Source: Syntrophobacterales bacterium (GTDB lineage Bacteria > Desulfobacterota > Desulfobaccia > Desulfobaccales > 0-14-0-80-60-11). From it: a stretch of DNA of 61,342 bases. A program made the position numbers and the translations under genes. Below are positions 1 through 10,681 of the stretch, piece by piece (position 1 is the stretch's first letter; each line of letters begins with the position of its first letter). The notes beneath the pieces were generated by a model. The model was not told where the DNA came from and searched no databases. It saw only the letters and a program-made list of their open reading frames with translations. Where the stretch lies: positions 1 through 61,342 of the forward strand of contig JAILZL010000016.1 of the NCBI GenBank assembly GCA_023512475.1. The letters are read 5' to 3'.

Positions 1-49
1 CCCCCGAAGCCTCCCCCAACCCCGGAAAGGGGCCCGGCCCCCCGCTCCC

Positions 50-2369
<2,320 letters not shown>

Positions 2370-2424
2370 GTCGCCTGTCCTTTTGAAAAGCGCTCAGATG
2401 TCAGCATTCAGCCAATTGAAAACC

Positions 2425-2700
2425 TTAGAGCTGGCGCTGCTCACCATCATTTTTGACTATGGTGGGTCTTCCCATTTCTATGGGTAAATACTGGTCAATT
2501 ATTTTTTCTAATTTTTCTAATAATATCTTTTCTCAAATGCCGGCAAAACTTTGAAATAAAAGATAAATTTTTAACTATCTCATCATGACGAGCTTTGCTA
2601 AATTCATGATACTTTCTAACCTGAGCTTCTGTAATTAAATTTTTTTCTCCGTATTTTCTGGATATAGATTATATTTCTTATTTTGCAGACTACATGCTAA
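2425..2700 (-). pseudogene. AT-rich broken gene fragment between hslV and hslU
   Basis: The 2400-2790 stretch is strongly AT-rich, in sharp contrast to its surroundings. On the minus strand, protein-like sequence runs through three frames. First comes ACSLQNKKYNLYPENTEKK, ending at a TAA beside an A tract (near 2640). Next, in another frame, comes LITEAQVRKYHEFSKARHD followed by EIVKNLSFISKFCRHL. Last, in a third frame, come EKILLEKLEKIIDQYLPIEM and GRPTIVKND, ending at the TAA at 2425. A good AGGAGGAGA site precedes an ATG at 2695 that is immediately followed by TAG. I read this as one foreign gene broken by two frameshifts. The family is not recognised; the charged helical composition could suit a mobile-element or plasmid protein. 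Confidence 0.45.
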
Positions 2701-2793
2701 TCTCCTCCTTATTTTAACAGTGAAATTAGAGGCCAAAATTATTATCTTTGTCTCTAAACTAATGCAGGATGTCCAGTGCACACATTAGAATTA

Positions 2794-3339
2794 TTACAAC
2801 TCCTCAATAACAATTTCTTGGTTGGTATAGACACACAGCGACCCGGCGATCTGCAGGGCCTCCCGGCAGATCTCCGCCGGCGGGAGGTCCGTGTGGGCCA
2901 TAAGGGCCCGGGCCGCGGCCAGGGCATAGGGCGCGCCGGAGCCGATGGCCATCACCCCCTCGTCGGGCTCGATGACGTCCCCGGTGCCGGTGACCAGGAA
3001 AGTCCCGTGGGCATCCACCGCCAGCAGCAGGGCCTCCAGGCGGCGCAGGATCTTGTCGGTGCGCCAGTCCTTGGCCAGCTCCACCACCGCCCGGGTGAGG
3101 TTCCCCTGGTGGGCCTCGAGTTTCCCCTCCAGGCGCTCAAAGAGGGTGAGGGCGTCCGCCGCAGCCCCGGCAAAGCCCACGATGACCTTGCCGTGATAAA
3201 GACGCCGGACTTTTCGGGCCCGGTGCTTCATCACCATGTCCCCCAGGCTCACCTGGCCGTCTCCGGCCACCGCCACTTTCCCGTCCCGGCGCACCATGAG
3301 CACCGTGGTGCCCCGCCATGTGTCCGAGTGGTGCTTCAT
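2794..3339 (-). CDS. hslV: ATP-dependent protease proteolytic subunit HslV (ClpQ)
   Basis: Threonine peptidase of the HslUV protease, a double-hexamer core related to the proteasome beta subunit. The catalytic threonine is Thr11 in [13 protein letters not shown], so a ten-residue propeptide would have to be removed, as in ClpQ of Bacillus. Conserved [43 protein letters not shown] and VYTNQ segments follow in order. It ends in IVIEEL, as is usual for the family. The gene lies 119 nt downstream of xerC on the same strand, like codV-clpQ-clpY in Bacillus. Confidence 0.97.
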   Translation of the reverse strand: MKHHSDTWRGTTVLMVRRDGKVAVAGDGQVSLGDMVMKHRARKVRRLYHGKVIVGFAGAAADALTLFERLEGKLEAHQGNLTRAVVELAKDWRTDKILRRLEALLLAVDAHGTFLVTGTGDVIEPDEGVMAIGSGAPYALAAARALMAHTDLPPAEICREALQIAGSLCVYTNQEIVIEEL

Positions 3340-3458
3340 GTTGGCTCTCTAGATCGGGGAAAGGCTCAAGCTACCGGACCTTGCCCCCTCTATCCCGCCC
3401 CACCCCGGTCCTGTCCGGGGGCGGGGAAGAGGGCCGCACCGGTGGCCCCCCTCCCGTC

Positions 3459-4376
3459 TCATTCCTTCCGCCCGCCCCGGGGATGCGTGCGGTCGTATTC
3501 CGCCATCAGGTGGTCCAGGTCCAGGTGCAGGTAGCGCTGGGTGCTGGAGATGCTGGCGTGCCCCAAAAGCTCCTGCACCGCCCGCAGGTCCGCGCCCCCC
3601 TCCAGAAGGTGGGTGGCGAAGCTGTGTCGCAGGGCATGGGGATTGAGGCCCCCGGGAAGGCCCCGGAGTCGGGCCCGGGCCGCCACGATGCGGGCCACCC
3701 CCCGGGCGCTCAACGGTCCCCCTCGCCGGTTGAGGAAGAGGGCCGCGGTGGCCGTGCCCCGGCGGGCCAACCACGCCTCCCGGGCCCGCAGGTAGGCGGC
3801 CAGGGCCTGCCGGGCCGGCCGCCCCATAAAGGCCAGCCGTTCCTTGCCGCCCTTGCCCATCACCTTCAGCACCCCCCGGTCCAGGTCCACATCCCCCAGG
3901 GTCAGCCCCGCCAGCTCGGACAGACGCAGCCCCCCGCCATAAAAGACATCCAGGATGGCCTGATCCCGCACCTGGGTGAAGTCGCCAGCCTCTGATGGCC
4001 GACCCAGCAGCTGCACCACCTCGTCCACCGTCAGGAAGCGGGGCAGGGGCTTGTCCAGCTTCGGGGTGGGGGCCAGGGCGGCGGGGTTGGTCTCCAGGCG
4101 CCCCTGCCGCTGGAGAAAGGCGAAAAAGGTCCTCAAACTCGCGAGCTTGCGGGCCAGGGTGGTTTTCCGCCGCCCCCGGGCCACCTGGGCCAGATACGGC
4201 CTCAGCTGCCGGTAGGTGGCCAGCTCCAGGGGCTGACCCGGATGCTGCTCCTCCCAGAAAGCCAGAAAGGCCCGGAGGTCCGCGGCGTAGTTGCGCACCG
4301 TATGGAGGGACAGTTGCCGCTCCACCCGCAGATAGGTGAGGAAATCCTCCAGGGCCTGCCAGAGGGCCATCCCCAT
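3459..4376 (-). CDS. xerC: Tyrosine recombinase XerC
   Basis: Site-specific recombinase expected to act with XerD at dif to resolve chromosome dimers. It has an N-terminal SAM-like DNA-binding domain (LEDFLTYLRVERQLSLHTV to about residue 95) and a C-terminal catalytic domain with the family residues: Arg in GGGLRLSELAGL, Lys in GKGGKER, His-x-x-Arg in HALRHSFATHLL, His in LGHASISSTQ and the nucleophile Tyr in RYLHLD. The open frame continues upstream to 4847, but that extension is low-complexity and runs through a repeat element, so I start at the ATG at 4376 or at the second ATG at 4370, which is better spaced from GGAAAGG. Length is about 305 residues, normal for XerC. Confidence 0.93.
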   Translation of the reverse strand: MGMALWQALEDFLTYLRVERQLSLHTVRNYAADLRAFLAFWEEQHPGQPLELATYRQLRPYLAQVARGRRKTTLARKLASLRTFFAFLQRQGRLETNPAALAPTPKLDKPLPRFLTVDEVVQLLGRPSEAGDFTQVRDQAILDVFYGGGLRLSELAGLTLGDVDLDRGVLKVMGKGGKERLAFMGRPARQALAAYLRAREAWLARRGTATAALFLNRRGGPLSARGVARIVAARARLRGLPGGLNPHALRHSFATHLLEGGADLRAVQELLGHASISSTQRYLHLDLDHLMAEYDRTHPRGGRKE

Positions 4377-4465
4377 CCCTTTCCGCCCCAAGCCGGCAGG
4401 TATCAGGCTAAGACGTCCTTGGCAGATCTCCCGCCGGGGTGCCTTGCCGCCAAGAATAAAATTAT

Positions 4466-4494
4466 TATTTATCACGGGGCCGGGAAAAAGCCAA
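4466..4494 (-). promoter_or_regulatory. Probable sigma-70 promoter for xerC-hslV
   Basis: On the minus strand TTGGCT (4489-4494) and TAAATA (4466-4471) are separated by 17 nt, in the only AT-rich patch upstream of xerC. Transcription would start about 85 nt before the xerC ATG. Confidence 0.4.
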
Positions 4495-4666
4495 GACAAC
4501 CCCGGGATGGAAGGCCCCAGGGCCCCTGCCCGCCGACCCGGGGGATCAGGGCGGCGTGCCCCGTTTACCGGTCCCGGGGCTGCGATCTGTGAGGGGATCA
4601 GCCTGGGGTTAGGTCTGGAGACGGGGGTGCCTGCCCTCTTTCGCCCCCGGGGCCGCGGCCCAGGGG

Positions 4667-4839
4667 CTTGAGCAGGTTGTCGGAAACGGTTATTTGGGAG
4701 AGGAGGCCAAGGCTCACAGACCGCTGCCCTCTCCCCGATCCCTCCCCCAACCCCATATCTGGGATGTGGCTCCGGCACACGGTCACAATCGGCCAGCCCC
4801 TCCCCCCTGAGGAAGGGGTGTTTTTCCACCACCTGCTGG
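4667..4839. repeat. Intergenic element with inverted-repeat ends, copy A
   Basis: A 173-nt element with left end CTTGAGCAGGTTGTCGGAAA and right end TTTTTCCACCACCTGCTGG, which are imperfect inverted repeats of each other. Its interior aligns with copies at 12827-12999 (opposite orientation, also 173 nt) and 29382-29525. Shared blocks include CTCACAGAC, CCCTCCCCCAACCCC, ATCTGGGAT, AATCGGCCAGCC and GGGGTGTTTTT. It lies 16 nt beyond the stop codon of the sensor kinase at 4856. It has no coding capacity, so it is MITE- or REP-like. Confidence 0.7.
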
Positions 4840-4855
4840 CCCCTCACGGCCGGAC

Positions 4856-7684
4856 TCAGTACAGGCGGCGGCGCAGGGCGGCGGACACCTGCTGGGAGAG
4901 GGTCTCCAGGGGGTAGGGTTTGGGCAGGAAGCTCACCCCGGCCGGCAGGCGGAGATTTTCCTCTTCACTGTAGCCGCTGCACATGAGCACCGGGATGCTG
5001 GGATTGAGGGCCCGGAGCCGCTCCAGGGTCTGGTGGCCGTCCATGCCCGGCATGATCATGTCCAGCAGCACCAGATCGATCTGGGCCCCCTTCTCCCGGA
5101 CCAGGGCGACGGCGGTCTCGCCGTCCGGCGCCTCCAACACCTGATAGCCCAGTTTCTGCAGCAGCTTGGCCGCCACTTTGCGCAGCAGGGGTTCGTCATC
5201 CACCACCAGGATGGTGCCCCGTCCGGTGACGATTTCCATTTCCGGGGTGGGCAGGACCTGGGGCTGGGCGGCGCTGGCGGGCAGGAGGATCTCAAAGACC
5301 GAGCCTTCCCCCAGGGTGCTGTGCACCCGGATCGCCCCCCGATGGTTCTTGATGATGTGGTGGGCGGAGGCCAGCCCCAGGCCGCTGCCCTGGCCGGGCT
5401 CCTTGGTGGTGAAGAACGGCTCGAAGAGATGCTCCATGGTGGCCCGGTCCATGCCGATGCCCGTGTCCTCGACCCGCAGGACCATGTAGATGCCGGGTTG
5501 GGGGGAGAAATGCGGGTCCTCCCAGCCTGTGAGCTCTTCCACCCCGGTGCGCAGGGTGATGGTGCCCCCCTGGGGCATGGCCTGCCAGGCATTGATGAGC
5601 AGATTCATGATCACCTGCTGCAGCTGACCGGGGTCGGCTTCCACCGCCGGCAGGTGGGGCGCCAGGTCCTTGATGACGGTGAGCTCCCGGCGGGTGCGGG
5701 CAAACATGTCGGCGGTGAACTCCACCAGGTTGTTCAGGTCCAGGGGCTTGAATTCATCGCCGCCTCCCCGGCGGAAGGACAGGAGCTTCCGGGTGATCTC
5801 CCGGCCGGCCTTGACCTGCCACTCGATCTCCTTGAGGTCGGCATAAAAGGGGTGATCCGGGGTGATCTTGGACAACATCAGGGTGGTGAGGCCGATGATG
5901 ATCATCAGCAGGTTGTTGAAGTTGTGGGCCAGCCCGCCGGCCAGGGTGGCCACGATCTCCTGCTTCTGGGCCACCTCCAGTTGCCGCTGCAGGCTGATCT
6001 CCTCCGAGATGTTGCTGCTTAAGGCCACCGAGCCGGCCACCCGGCCGTGTTCGTCATAAAGCTTGCGGATGGACAGCTGGGCCGGGACCCGCTGGCCGTT
6101 GCGGTGGAGAAACTCCACCTGCCGGTTGAGGACCTCCCCCTTTTCCCTCAGCTCCGTCAATACCCCCTGCAATTCGCTTTCGTGGGCATAGAAGATGGAA
6201 AAATGGCGGTCCAGAAGCTCTTCGGGGGAATAGCCGAATTCCACCGCCACCTGGGGGTTGACATGGGTGAAGAGGCCCTGGGCGTTGACCACCGTCATGC
6301 CCAAGGGCGCGGCGTCGATGATCTGGTTGAGGAAATGGGTCGTGTGGGCCAGGTCCCGCTGCATCTGCTGGAAGGCGGTGATATCCCGGGCCACCAGCAC
6401 GGCGCCGGCGAATTTGCCCTGGGCGTCCTGGAGCAGGGTCACGGTGGCCAGAAAGGTCCGGCCGTGATGTTGCCAGTAGAACTCATGGGGCCCCTGGGCG
6501 GAGGCTTCCGGACGGGGAGGGAACAGGGGACAAAAAGGGGCCTCCTCCAGATCGCCCATGACTTCCGGGAAGGGGCGGCCCACCACCTCCTCGGGGGACA
6601 CCCCCAGATGCCGGGCCGCCGCCTGATTGATCCGGGTGAGCCGGTGCTCACCGTCCATCACCAGGATGAGGTCGGGGATGCTGTTGAAGGTGTTCTCCCA
6701 GACCACCCGGGAGACGGTGTTCTCCTGGAGGCCCGCCACCATGCGGTTGAGGGTGTGCCCCAGGTGGGCCAGCTCATCGTTGCCCCGGAGCTCCACCCGA
6801 TGATCCAGGTCGCCCCGGTTGAAGGCCTCGGCCGCCTCCGTGAGGCGGGTAAGACCGGCGGTGAGCCGGCGAGCCAACATCAGGGCGGCGGTCATGGCCG
6901 CCAGCGCCAGCCCCCCCAGTATCAGCCCCAGGGGCAGTTTCAGCCGGCGGAGGCGGGAGACAAAGACCTCCTGGCTCCGCTGCAGCGCCGTCCTCACTCC
7001 CTCCCAGGCCAGCTCCACCAGCTGCTGGCCGGCCTGGCCAGAAGACACCGCCACCAGCGCCCACGGCGGCACCCCGGGGTGGAAAGGAAAAACCGGGACA
7101 GCCACTGCCAGGCGGTGGACCGGTCCGGAGGGCAACGGGAGTCCCCCGCCCATCCCTTCCGGTGCCCAGGCCCCCTCCAGGGCCGGTTGCCCCAGGATCT
7201 CCCAGTCCCCCCGGGGCAGCACCGCTTCCAGAGAGGCCCCCTCCAGCCCCGCCCGGGAATGAAAAAGGATGCGGCGACTTTGGGTGTCCACCAGGAAGAT
7301 CTCCCCCGCCAGGTCCACCGGCGGCAGGAGCTGATGCCGGAGGGCCGGATCCTGAACCAAAGCCGGCCATTTTTCGGGGGGATGAGGGGCGAGGAAGGCC
7401 CGGAGATGCTCCGCCGCGTGCCGGACCCAGGCCCGGAGCTGGTCCTCCAGCAGCTGCTGCACCTGGCTGTGCACCTTCTGCCCCACCTCCACCTGGATGT
7501 GGTGCAGCGCCGGGGCGAGCTCCCGGTCCAGGCTGTGGGAGAAAAACCAGAGGGTCAGGATGACGCTGAGGGAAGGCAGGAGGCCCGCCAGCAGACCCAA
7601 AAGCAGGATGCGGCACCGGAAGGTGGTCCCGCCCTGGGAGGTCTTCAGGTGAGGCTGGGCGCCTCCTGCCGGTCCCCGGTTCAT
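4856..7684 (-). CDS. Hybrid sensor histidine kinase with two PAS domains and C-terminal receiver
   Basis: Membrane sensor kinase of 942 residues. In order: TM1 (about 22-45), a periplasmic sensor region of about 200 residues, TM2 (about 245-268), HAMP (about 270-325), PAS1 (about 331-438), PAS2 (about 445-561), a dimerisation helix with LAHNFNNLL (phospho-His near 580), an HATPase domain with N box NLLINAWQAM and G box GQGSGLGLA, and a receiver (about 824-940) with acceptor Asp in VLLDMIMPGMDG near 874. HNFNN replaces the more common HDFNN. The frame could begin at GTG 7711, but that has no visible binding site; ATG 7684 follows ACAGGAAC. No dedicated response regulator is adjacent, so target and signal are unknown. 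Confidence 0.9.
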   Translation of the reverse strand: MNRGPAGGAQPHLKTSQGGTTFRCRILLLGLLAGLLPSLSVILTLWFFSHSLDRELAPALHHIQVEVGQKVHSQVQQLLEDQLRAWVRHAAEHLRAFLAPHPPEKWPALVQDPALRHQLLPPVDLAGEIFLVDTQSRRILFHSRAGLEGASLEAVLPRGDWEILGQPALEGAWAPEGMGGGLPLPSGPVHRLAVAVPVFPFHPGVPPWALVAVSSGQAGQQLVELAWEGVRTALQRSQEVFVSRLRRLKLPLGLILGGLALAAMTAALMLARRLTAGLTRLTEAAEAFNRGDLDHRVELRGNDELAHLGHTLNRMVAGLQENTVSRVVWENTFNSIPDLILVMDGEHRLTRINQAAARHLGVSPEEVVGRPFPEVMGDLEEAPFCPLFPPRPEASAQGPHEFYWQHHGRTFLATVTLLQDAQGKFAGAVLVARDITAFQQMQRDLAHTTHFLNQIIDAAPLGMTVVNAQGLFTHVNPQVAVEFGYSPEELLDRHFSIFYAHESELQGVLTELREKGEVLNRQVEFLHRNGQRVPAQLSIRKLYDEHGRVAGSVALSSNISEEISLQRQLEVAQKQEIVATLAGGLAHNFNNLLMIIIGLTTLMLSKITPDHPFYADLKEIEWQVKAGREITRKLLSFRRGGGDEFKPLDLNNLVEFTADMFARTRRELTVIKDLAPHLPAVEADPGQLQQVIMNLLINAWQAMPQGGTITLRTGVEELTGWEDPHFSPQPGIYMVLRVEDTGIGMDRATMEHLFEPFFTTKEPGQGSGLGLASAHHIIKNHRGAIRVHSTLGEGSVFEILLPASAAQPQVLPTPEMEIVTGRGTILVVDDEPLLRKVAAKLLQKLGYQVLEAPDGETAVALVREKGAQIDLVLLDMIMPGMDGHQTLERLRALNPSIPVLMCSGYSEEENLRLPAGVSFLPKPYPLETLSQQVSAALRRRLY

Positions 7685-8179
7685 GTTCCTGTCCACGGAA
7701 GTGCCGGTCACGTGTGAAATGAGGCGTACCGCGGCAAGAGCGCCGCCGGATCACCCGTCGTCCCTGACCCGGCCCTGAGGCCGGCGGGCCGGAGCACCTG
7801 CCGGGCCGGCGGCCGCAGCGCTTACTCCCGCCGGCGCCCCTCCGGTGTCTCAGCCAAAGAAGGACCAGGGGGTTGCCTTCCGCCCCCAGCCCCATCGGCA
7901 GCCACCGGCCCGTTTCTTCTTTACTCTCGGCTGCAACCCCGGGAAACTTTATAAAAATCCGGCAGAAATGAGAGAAGCCTTAAAGATTGTTAAAATTTTT
8001 GCCCTGGCAGGTCGGGCGGAAAGCGGGGCCGGGGAGGGGCGGCATCGGGGGAGGCCCCGGTGCCGGGGCGGCCGGGGAGGAGTCGGAGGCTCTGCCCCTC
8101 GCTGCGGGCCGTCGGCCTCAGGGACGCGGGAGCGGGGGAGGGGCCGGAAAACCGGAGGCCCTCCCCCGGGGTGGGCCGG
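7685..8179. other. Gene-free spacer upstream of the sensor kinase
   Basis: No credible gene in 495 nt. An AT-rich patch at 7945-8010 contains TATAAA on the minus strand (7948-7953) that could serve as a -10 for the kinase, but the matching -35 is poor (TTCTCT). The remainder is GC-rich low-complexity sequence. Confidence 0.5.
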
Positions 8180-8461
8180 CTAATACGTAAAGACGCGCAG
8201 GCGGGTGGGGGAGGTGAGGTAGGTGTCCAGCTCAGCCTGCAGCTTCTGGCGTTCCGGGCTTTTCAGCCACTTTTCCCAGTCCTCCAGGGATTCCCAGGAA
8301 CTGATCACCAGGTAGTAATTGGGATCGTCCACCGCATGCAGGGTCTCCCCGGAGATGTAGCCCGGCTGTTGCATGGCCAGAACCCGCATCTGCCGGAGCA
8401 GCCGCACGATTTCCTTGACATGTTTCCCTTTGATCTCCCGTTCCAGCAGGACCTTGACCAT
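8180..8461 (-). CDS. Antibiotic-biosynthesis-monooxygenase (ABM) fold protein
   Basis: Small cytoplasmic protein of 93 residues with the ferredoxin-like ABM layout: MVKVLLEREIKGKHVKEIVR, then a helix, then MQQPGYISGETLHAVDDPNY, YLVISSWESLEDWEKWLKS and a C-terminal RLRVFTY strand. This HgEE-like pattern is shared by heme-degrading enzymes, quinol monooxygenases and many proteins of unknown substrate, so the exact reaction cannot be told. The start at 8461 follows GAGGAGG; the longer open frame to 8581 is GC-rich and lacks a binding site. It is transcribed away from dgt. Confidence 0.8.
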   Translation of the reverse strand: MVKVLLEREIKGKHVKEIVRLLRQMRVLAMQQPGYISGETLHAVDDPNYYLVISSWESLEDWEKWLKSPERQKLQAELDTYLTSPTRLRVFTY

Positions 8462-8632
8462 AAAACCTCCTCGGGCCGCGACCCCGGGGATGCCCCCGCC
8501 CGGAGCCGAAAGTGAGAGTTGGCGGTGACGCAGGCGCCGGCCGGGAGGCATCGGGCGGCCACGCCTGCCTTCCGGGATCATTCTACCCTATTTTCCCCTG
8601 GAAATGACCCCCTTTCTCGGGCCCCGCCGGCC

Positions 8633-8661
8633 TTGAGGGGGAAGGCAGGCTGTGATATGAT
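8633..8661 (+). promoter_or_regulatory. Sigma-70-type promoter for dgt
   Basis: TTGAGG (8633-8638) and TATGAT (8656-8661) with a 17-nt spacer. The -10 covers the ATG codons at 8657 and 8660, which argues against those as starts and favours the ATG at 8747. Confidence 0.6.
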
Positions 8662-8746
8662 GCCTGCAGGAGACTCGGGCAGACAGGCAGCCGGGGAGAC
8701 GCTTTCCCGCCCGTCCGGCCGGGTTCTCTTGGGGGATGACGGTGCC

Positions 8747-9928
8747 ATGGTGAACCTGGGGGAATTGCGGCGGCAGCTCAACCGCGAGGAGGAGGCCTGG
8801 CTCTCCCCCCACGCCACCCGAAGCTCCCAGGCCCGGCGGCGGCGCTTCGAGGAGCGCATCTCCCGGGGCCACCGCCTGGACTTCGCGGTGGACGCCGACC
8901 GCATCCTCCACTCCCGGGCCTACACCCGCTACATCGACAAGACCCAGGTCTTCTACCTGGTGGAAAACGAGCACATCAGCCACCGGGTCCTGCACGTCCA
9001 GCTCCTCTCCAAGATCGCCCGCACCATCGGCCGTTACCTGCGCCTCAATGAAGATCTCCTGGAGGCCATCTCCCTGGGGCACGACATCGGCCACCCCCCT
9101 TTCGGCCATGACGGCGAGCGCATCCTCTCCGAGCTCTGTGAGGCCCATGGCATCGGGCCTTTCCTGCACAGTATCCAGGGAGTGCGCTTTCTGGACCGGG
9201 TGGAAAAGAGCGGCCGGGGGCTCAACTTAAGCCTGCAGGTGTTGGACGGCATCCTCTGCCACGACGGCGAAAGCCACCTGGAGCGCCTGGCGCCGGTCCG
9301 GGACAAGAACTTTGACGACCTGGAGCGGGAGATCCGCCTCAAGTTGGCCCATCCCGAGACCGATCTCCGACCCATGACCCTGGAAGCGTGCGTGGTGCGG
9401 CTGGCGGACACCATCAGCTATATCGGCCGGGACCTGGAGGACGCCATCATCCTCCACCTGGTGCGCCGGGAGGACCTGCCGCCGCTGGTGGTGGAGCGTC
9501 TGGGGGCCACCAACGGCAGCATCGTCTACGCCCTGGTCACCGATCTCATCGCCCACAGCTATGAGAAAAATTATGTGGGCTACAGTCCCGAGGTGGGGGA
9601 GGCCCTGAAGACGCTCAAGGCCTTCAATTATGAGCGCATCTACAACAATCCCCTCATCAAGCAGGAGACCGGCAAGATCCGGGACCTGTGCGCGGCTCTT
9701 TTCGCCCGTTTCCTTCAGGATGTGCGGGACCAGCGGCGGCAGTCCCCCATCTGGCGGGATTTCCTGGACGGCATGGGGCCGGAATACCTCCGCGAGAGCG
9801 AACCCGCCGAAGTGGTGCGGGATTTCATCGCCTCCATGACCGATGCCAACTTCCTGCGGCAGTGCCAGGAGCTCTTCTTCCCCAAGACCCTGCCTCTGCG
9901 CTTCGCCGGAGGTGGCCCATGCGGGTGA
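8747..9928 (+). CDS. dgt: dGTP triphosphohydrolase-like HD-domain protein
   Basis: HD-family dNTPase of 393 residues, expected to hydrolyse dGTP or other dNTPs to the deoxynucleoside and triphosphate. The N-terminal RRRRFEERISRGHRLDFAVD and RILHSRAYTRYIDKTQVF segments are typical of the dGTPase-like family. The metal site is formed by His in ISHRVLH (about residue 78), HD in LGHDIGHPPFGHDGE (about 110) and Asp in VVRLADTISYIGRDLED. The frame is open to 8519, but the promoter at 8633-8661 places the start at ATG 8747. Its stop overlaps the next gene by 10 nt, suggesting coupled translation. Confidence 0.9.
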   Translation: MVNLGELRRQLNREEEAWLSPHATRSSQARRRRFEERISRGHRLDFAVDADRILHSRAYTRYIDKTQVFYLVENEHISHRVLHVQLLSKIARTIGRYLRLNEDLLEAISLGHDIGHPPFGHDGERILSELCEAHGIGPFLHSIQGVRFLDRVEKSGRGLNLSLQVLDGILCHDGESHLERLAPVRDKNFDDLEREIRLKLAHPETDLRPMTLEACVVRLADTISYIGRDLEDAIILHLVRREDLPPLVVERLGATNGSIVYALVTDLIAHSYEKNYVGYSPEVGEALKTLKAFNYERIYNNPLIKQETGKIRDLCAALFARFLQDVRDQRRQSPIWRDFLDGMGPEYLRESEPAEVVRDFIASMTDANFLRQCQELFFPKTLPLRFAGGGPCG

Positions 9929-10680
9929 TGACCTTCAACCTGCGCTTCGCCAACCCGGCCGACGGCCCCAACCGATGGGAATATCGCAAGGAGCTGGTGG
10001 TGGAGGTCATCCTGGCCCACGGGCCAGACCTCCTGGCCACCCAGGAGGGCACCGTGCCCCAGCTGGACTATCTGGCGGCCCACCTGCCGGGGTATCTGCC
10101 CCTCATCGCCCACCGGGAGGTGGACGTCACCTGCCAGTATCCCACCATCTTCTACCGCAGCGCCGCGGTCATCGCCCAGGAGAGCGATGAATTCTGGCTC
10201 TCCCTGACCCCCCGCATCCACCGCAGCCTCAGCTGGGACAGCGCCTTCCCCCGGATGGTCACCTTCGGCCTCTTTCGGGAGCGGGGGCGGGAGCTGGAGT
10301 TCCTGTTTCTGGACACCCATCTGGACCACATCTCCCCAGAGGCCCGCCTCATGGGCTCCCGCATGATCCGGGAGCATTTTTTCCCTCTGGGACGCCCCCT
10401 CATCCTGGCCGGGGATTTCAACGAGCCGCCGGACGCCCCGGTGTACCGGGAATTGACCGGACCCGGCAGCCCCCTGGTGGATTCCTGGCGGGTGCTCCAT
10501 GCCCCGGGGGATGACCCCACCACCCAGCATCAGTTTGACGGCCAACCCCGGGGCAGCCGTATCGACTGGATCCTGGTAAGCCCCCCTTTCCAGGTGACGG
10601 GGGTCTGGATTCTGCATGATCACCAGGACGGGCGTTACCCCTCGGACCATTTCCCCTATCTCATCGAGGTGACCTACTGA
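9919..10680 (+). CDS. Endonuclease/exonuclease/phosphatase (EEP) family hydrolase
   Basis: A 253-residue protein of the DNase I/EEP superfamily. It opens with MRVMTFNLRFANP (metal-binding Asn in TFNLR), then LLATQEGT (metal-binding Glu), FLDTHLDH, LAGDFNEPPDAP (about residue 167), RIDWILVS and YPSDHFPYLIEV (catalytic His near 241). This is the pattern of small Mg-dependent phosphodiesterases and phosphatases; the substrate (nucleic acid, sugar-phosphate or lipid) cannot be decided. There is no signal peptide, so it is probably cytoplasmic. It overlaps dgt by 10 nt and is followed after one base by the L,D-transpeptidase gene. Confidence 0.88.
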   Translation: MRVMTFNLRFANPADGPNRWEYRKELVVEVILAHGPDLLATQEGTVPQLDYLAAHLPGYLPLIAHREVDVTCQYPTIFYRSAAVIAQESDEFWLSLTPRIHRSLSWDSAFPRMVTFGLFRERGRELEFLFLDTHLDHISPEARLMGSRMIREHFFPLGRPLILAGDFNEPPDAPVYRELTGPGSPLVDSWRVLHAPGDDPTTQHQFDGQPRGSRIDWILVSPPFQVTGVWILHDHQDGRYPSDHFPYLIEVTY

Positions 10681-10681
10681 C

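Noticed and set aside
2693-2695. ATG-TAG minimal reading frame after a strong ribosome binding site as a regulatory leader
   Set aside because: Interesting, but it lies in a decayed AT-rich fragment; a broken gene start is the simpler reading.
4377-4847. N-terminal extension of XerC to 4847
   Set aside because: The extension passes through repeat copy A and low-complexity sequence, and would add 157 residues not present in the XerC family.
8519-8746. Upstream start for the dGTPase
   Set aside because: A sigma-70-like promoter at 8633-8661 lies inside that stretch, so translation must start later.
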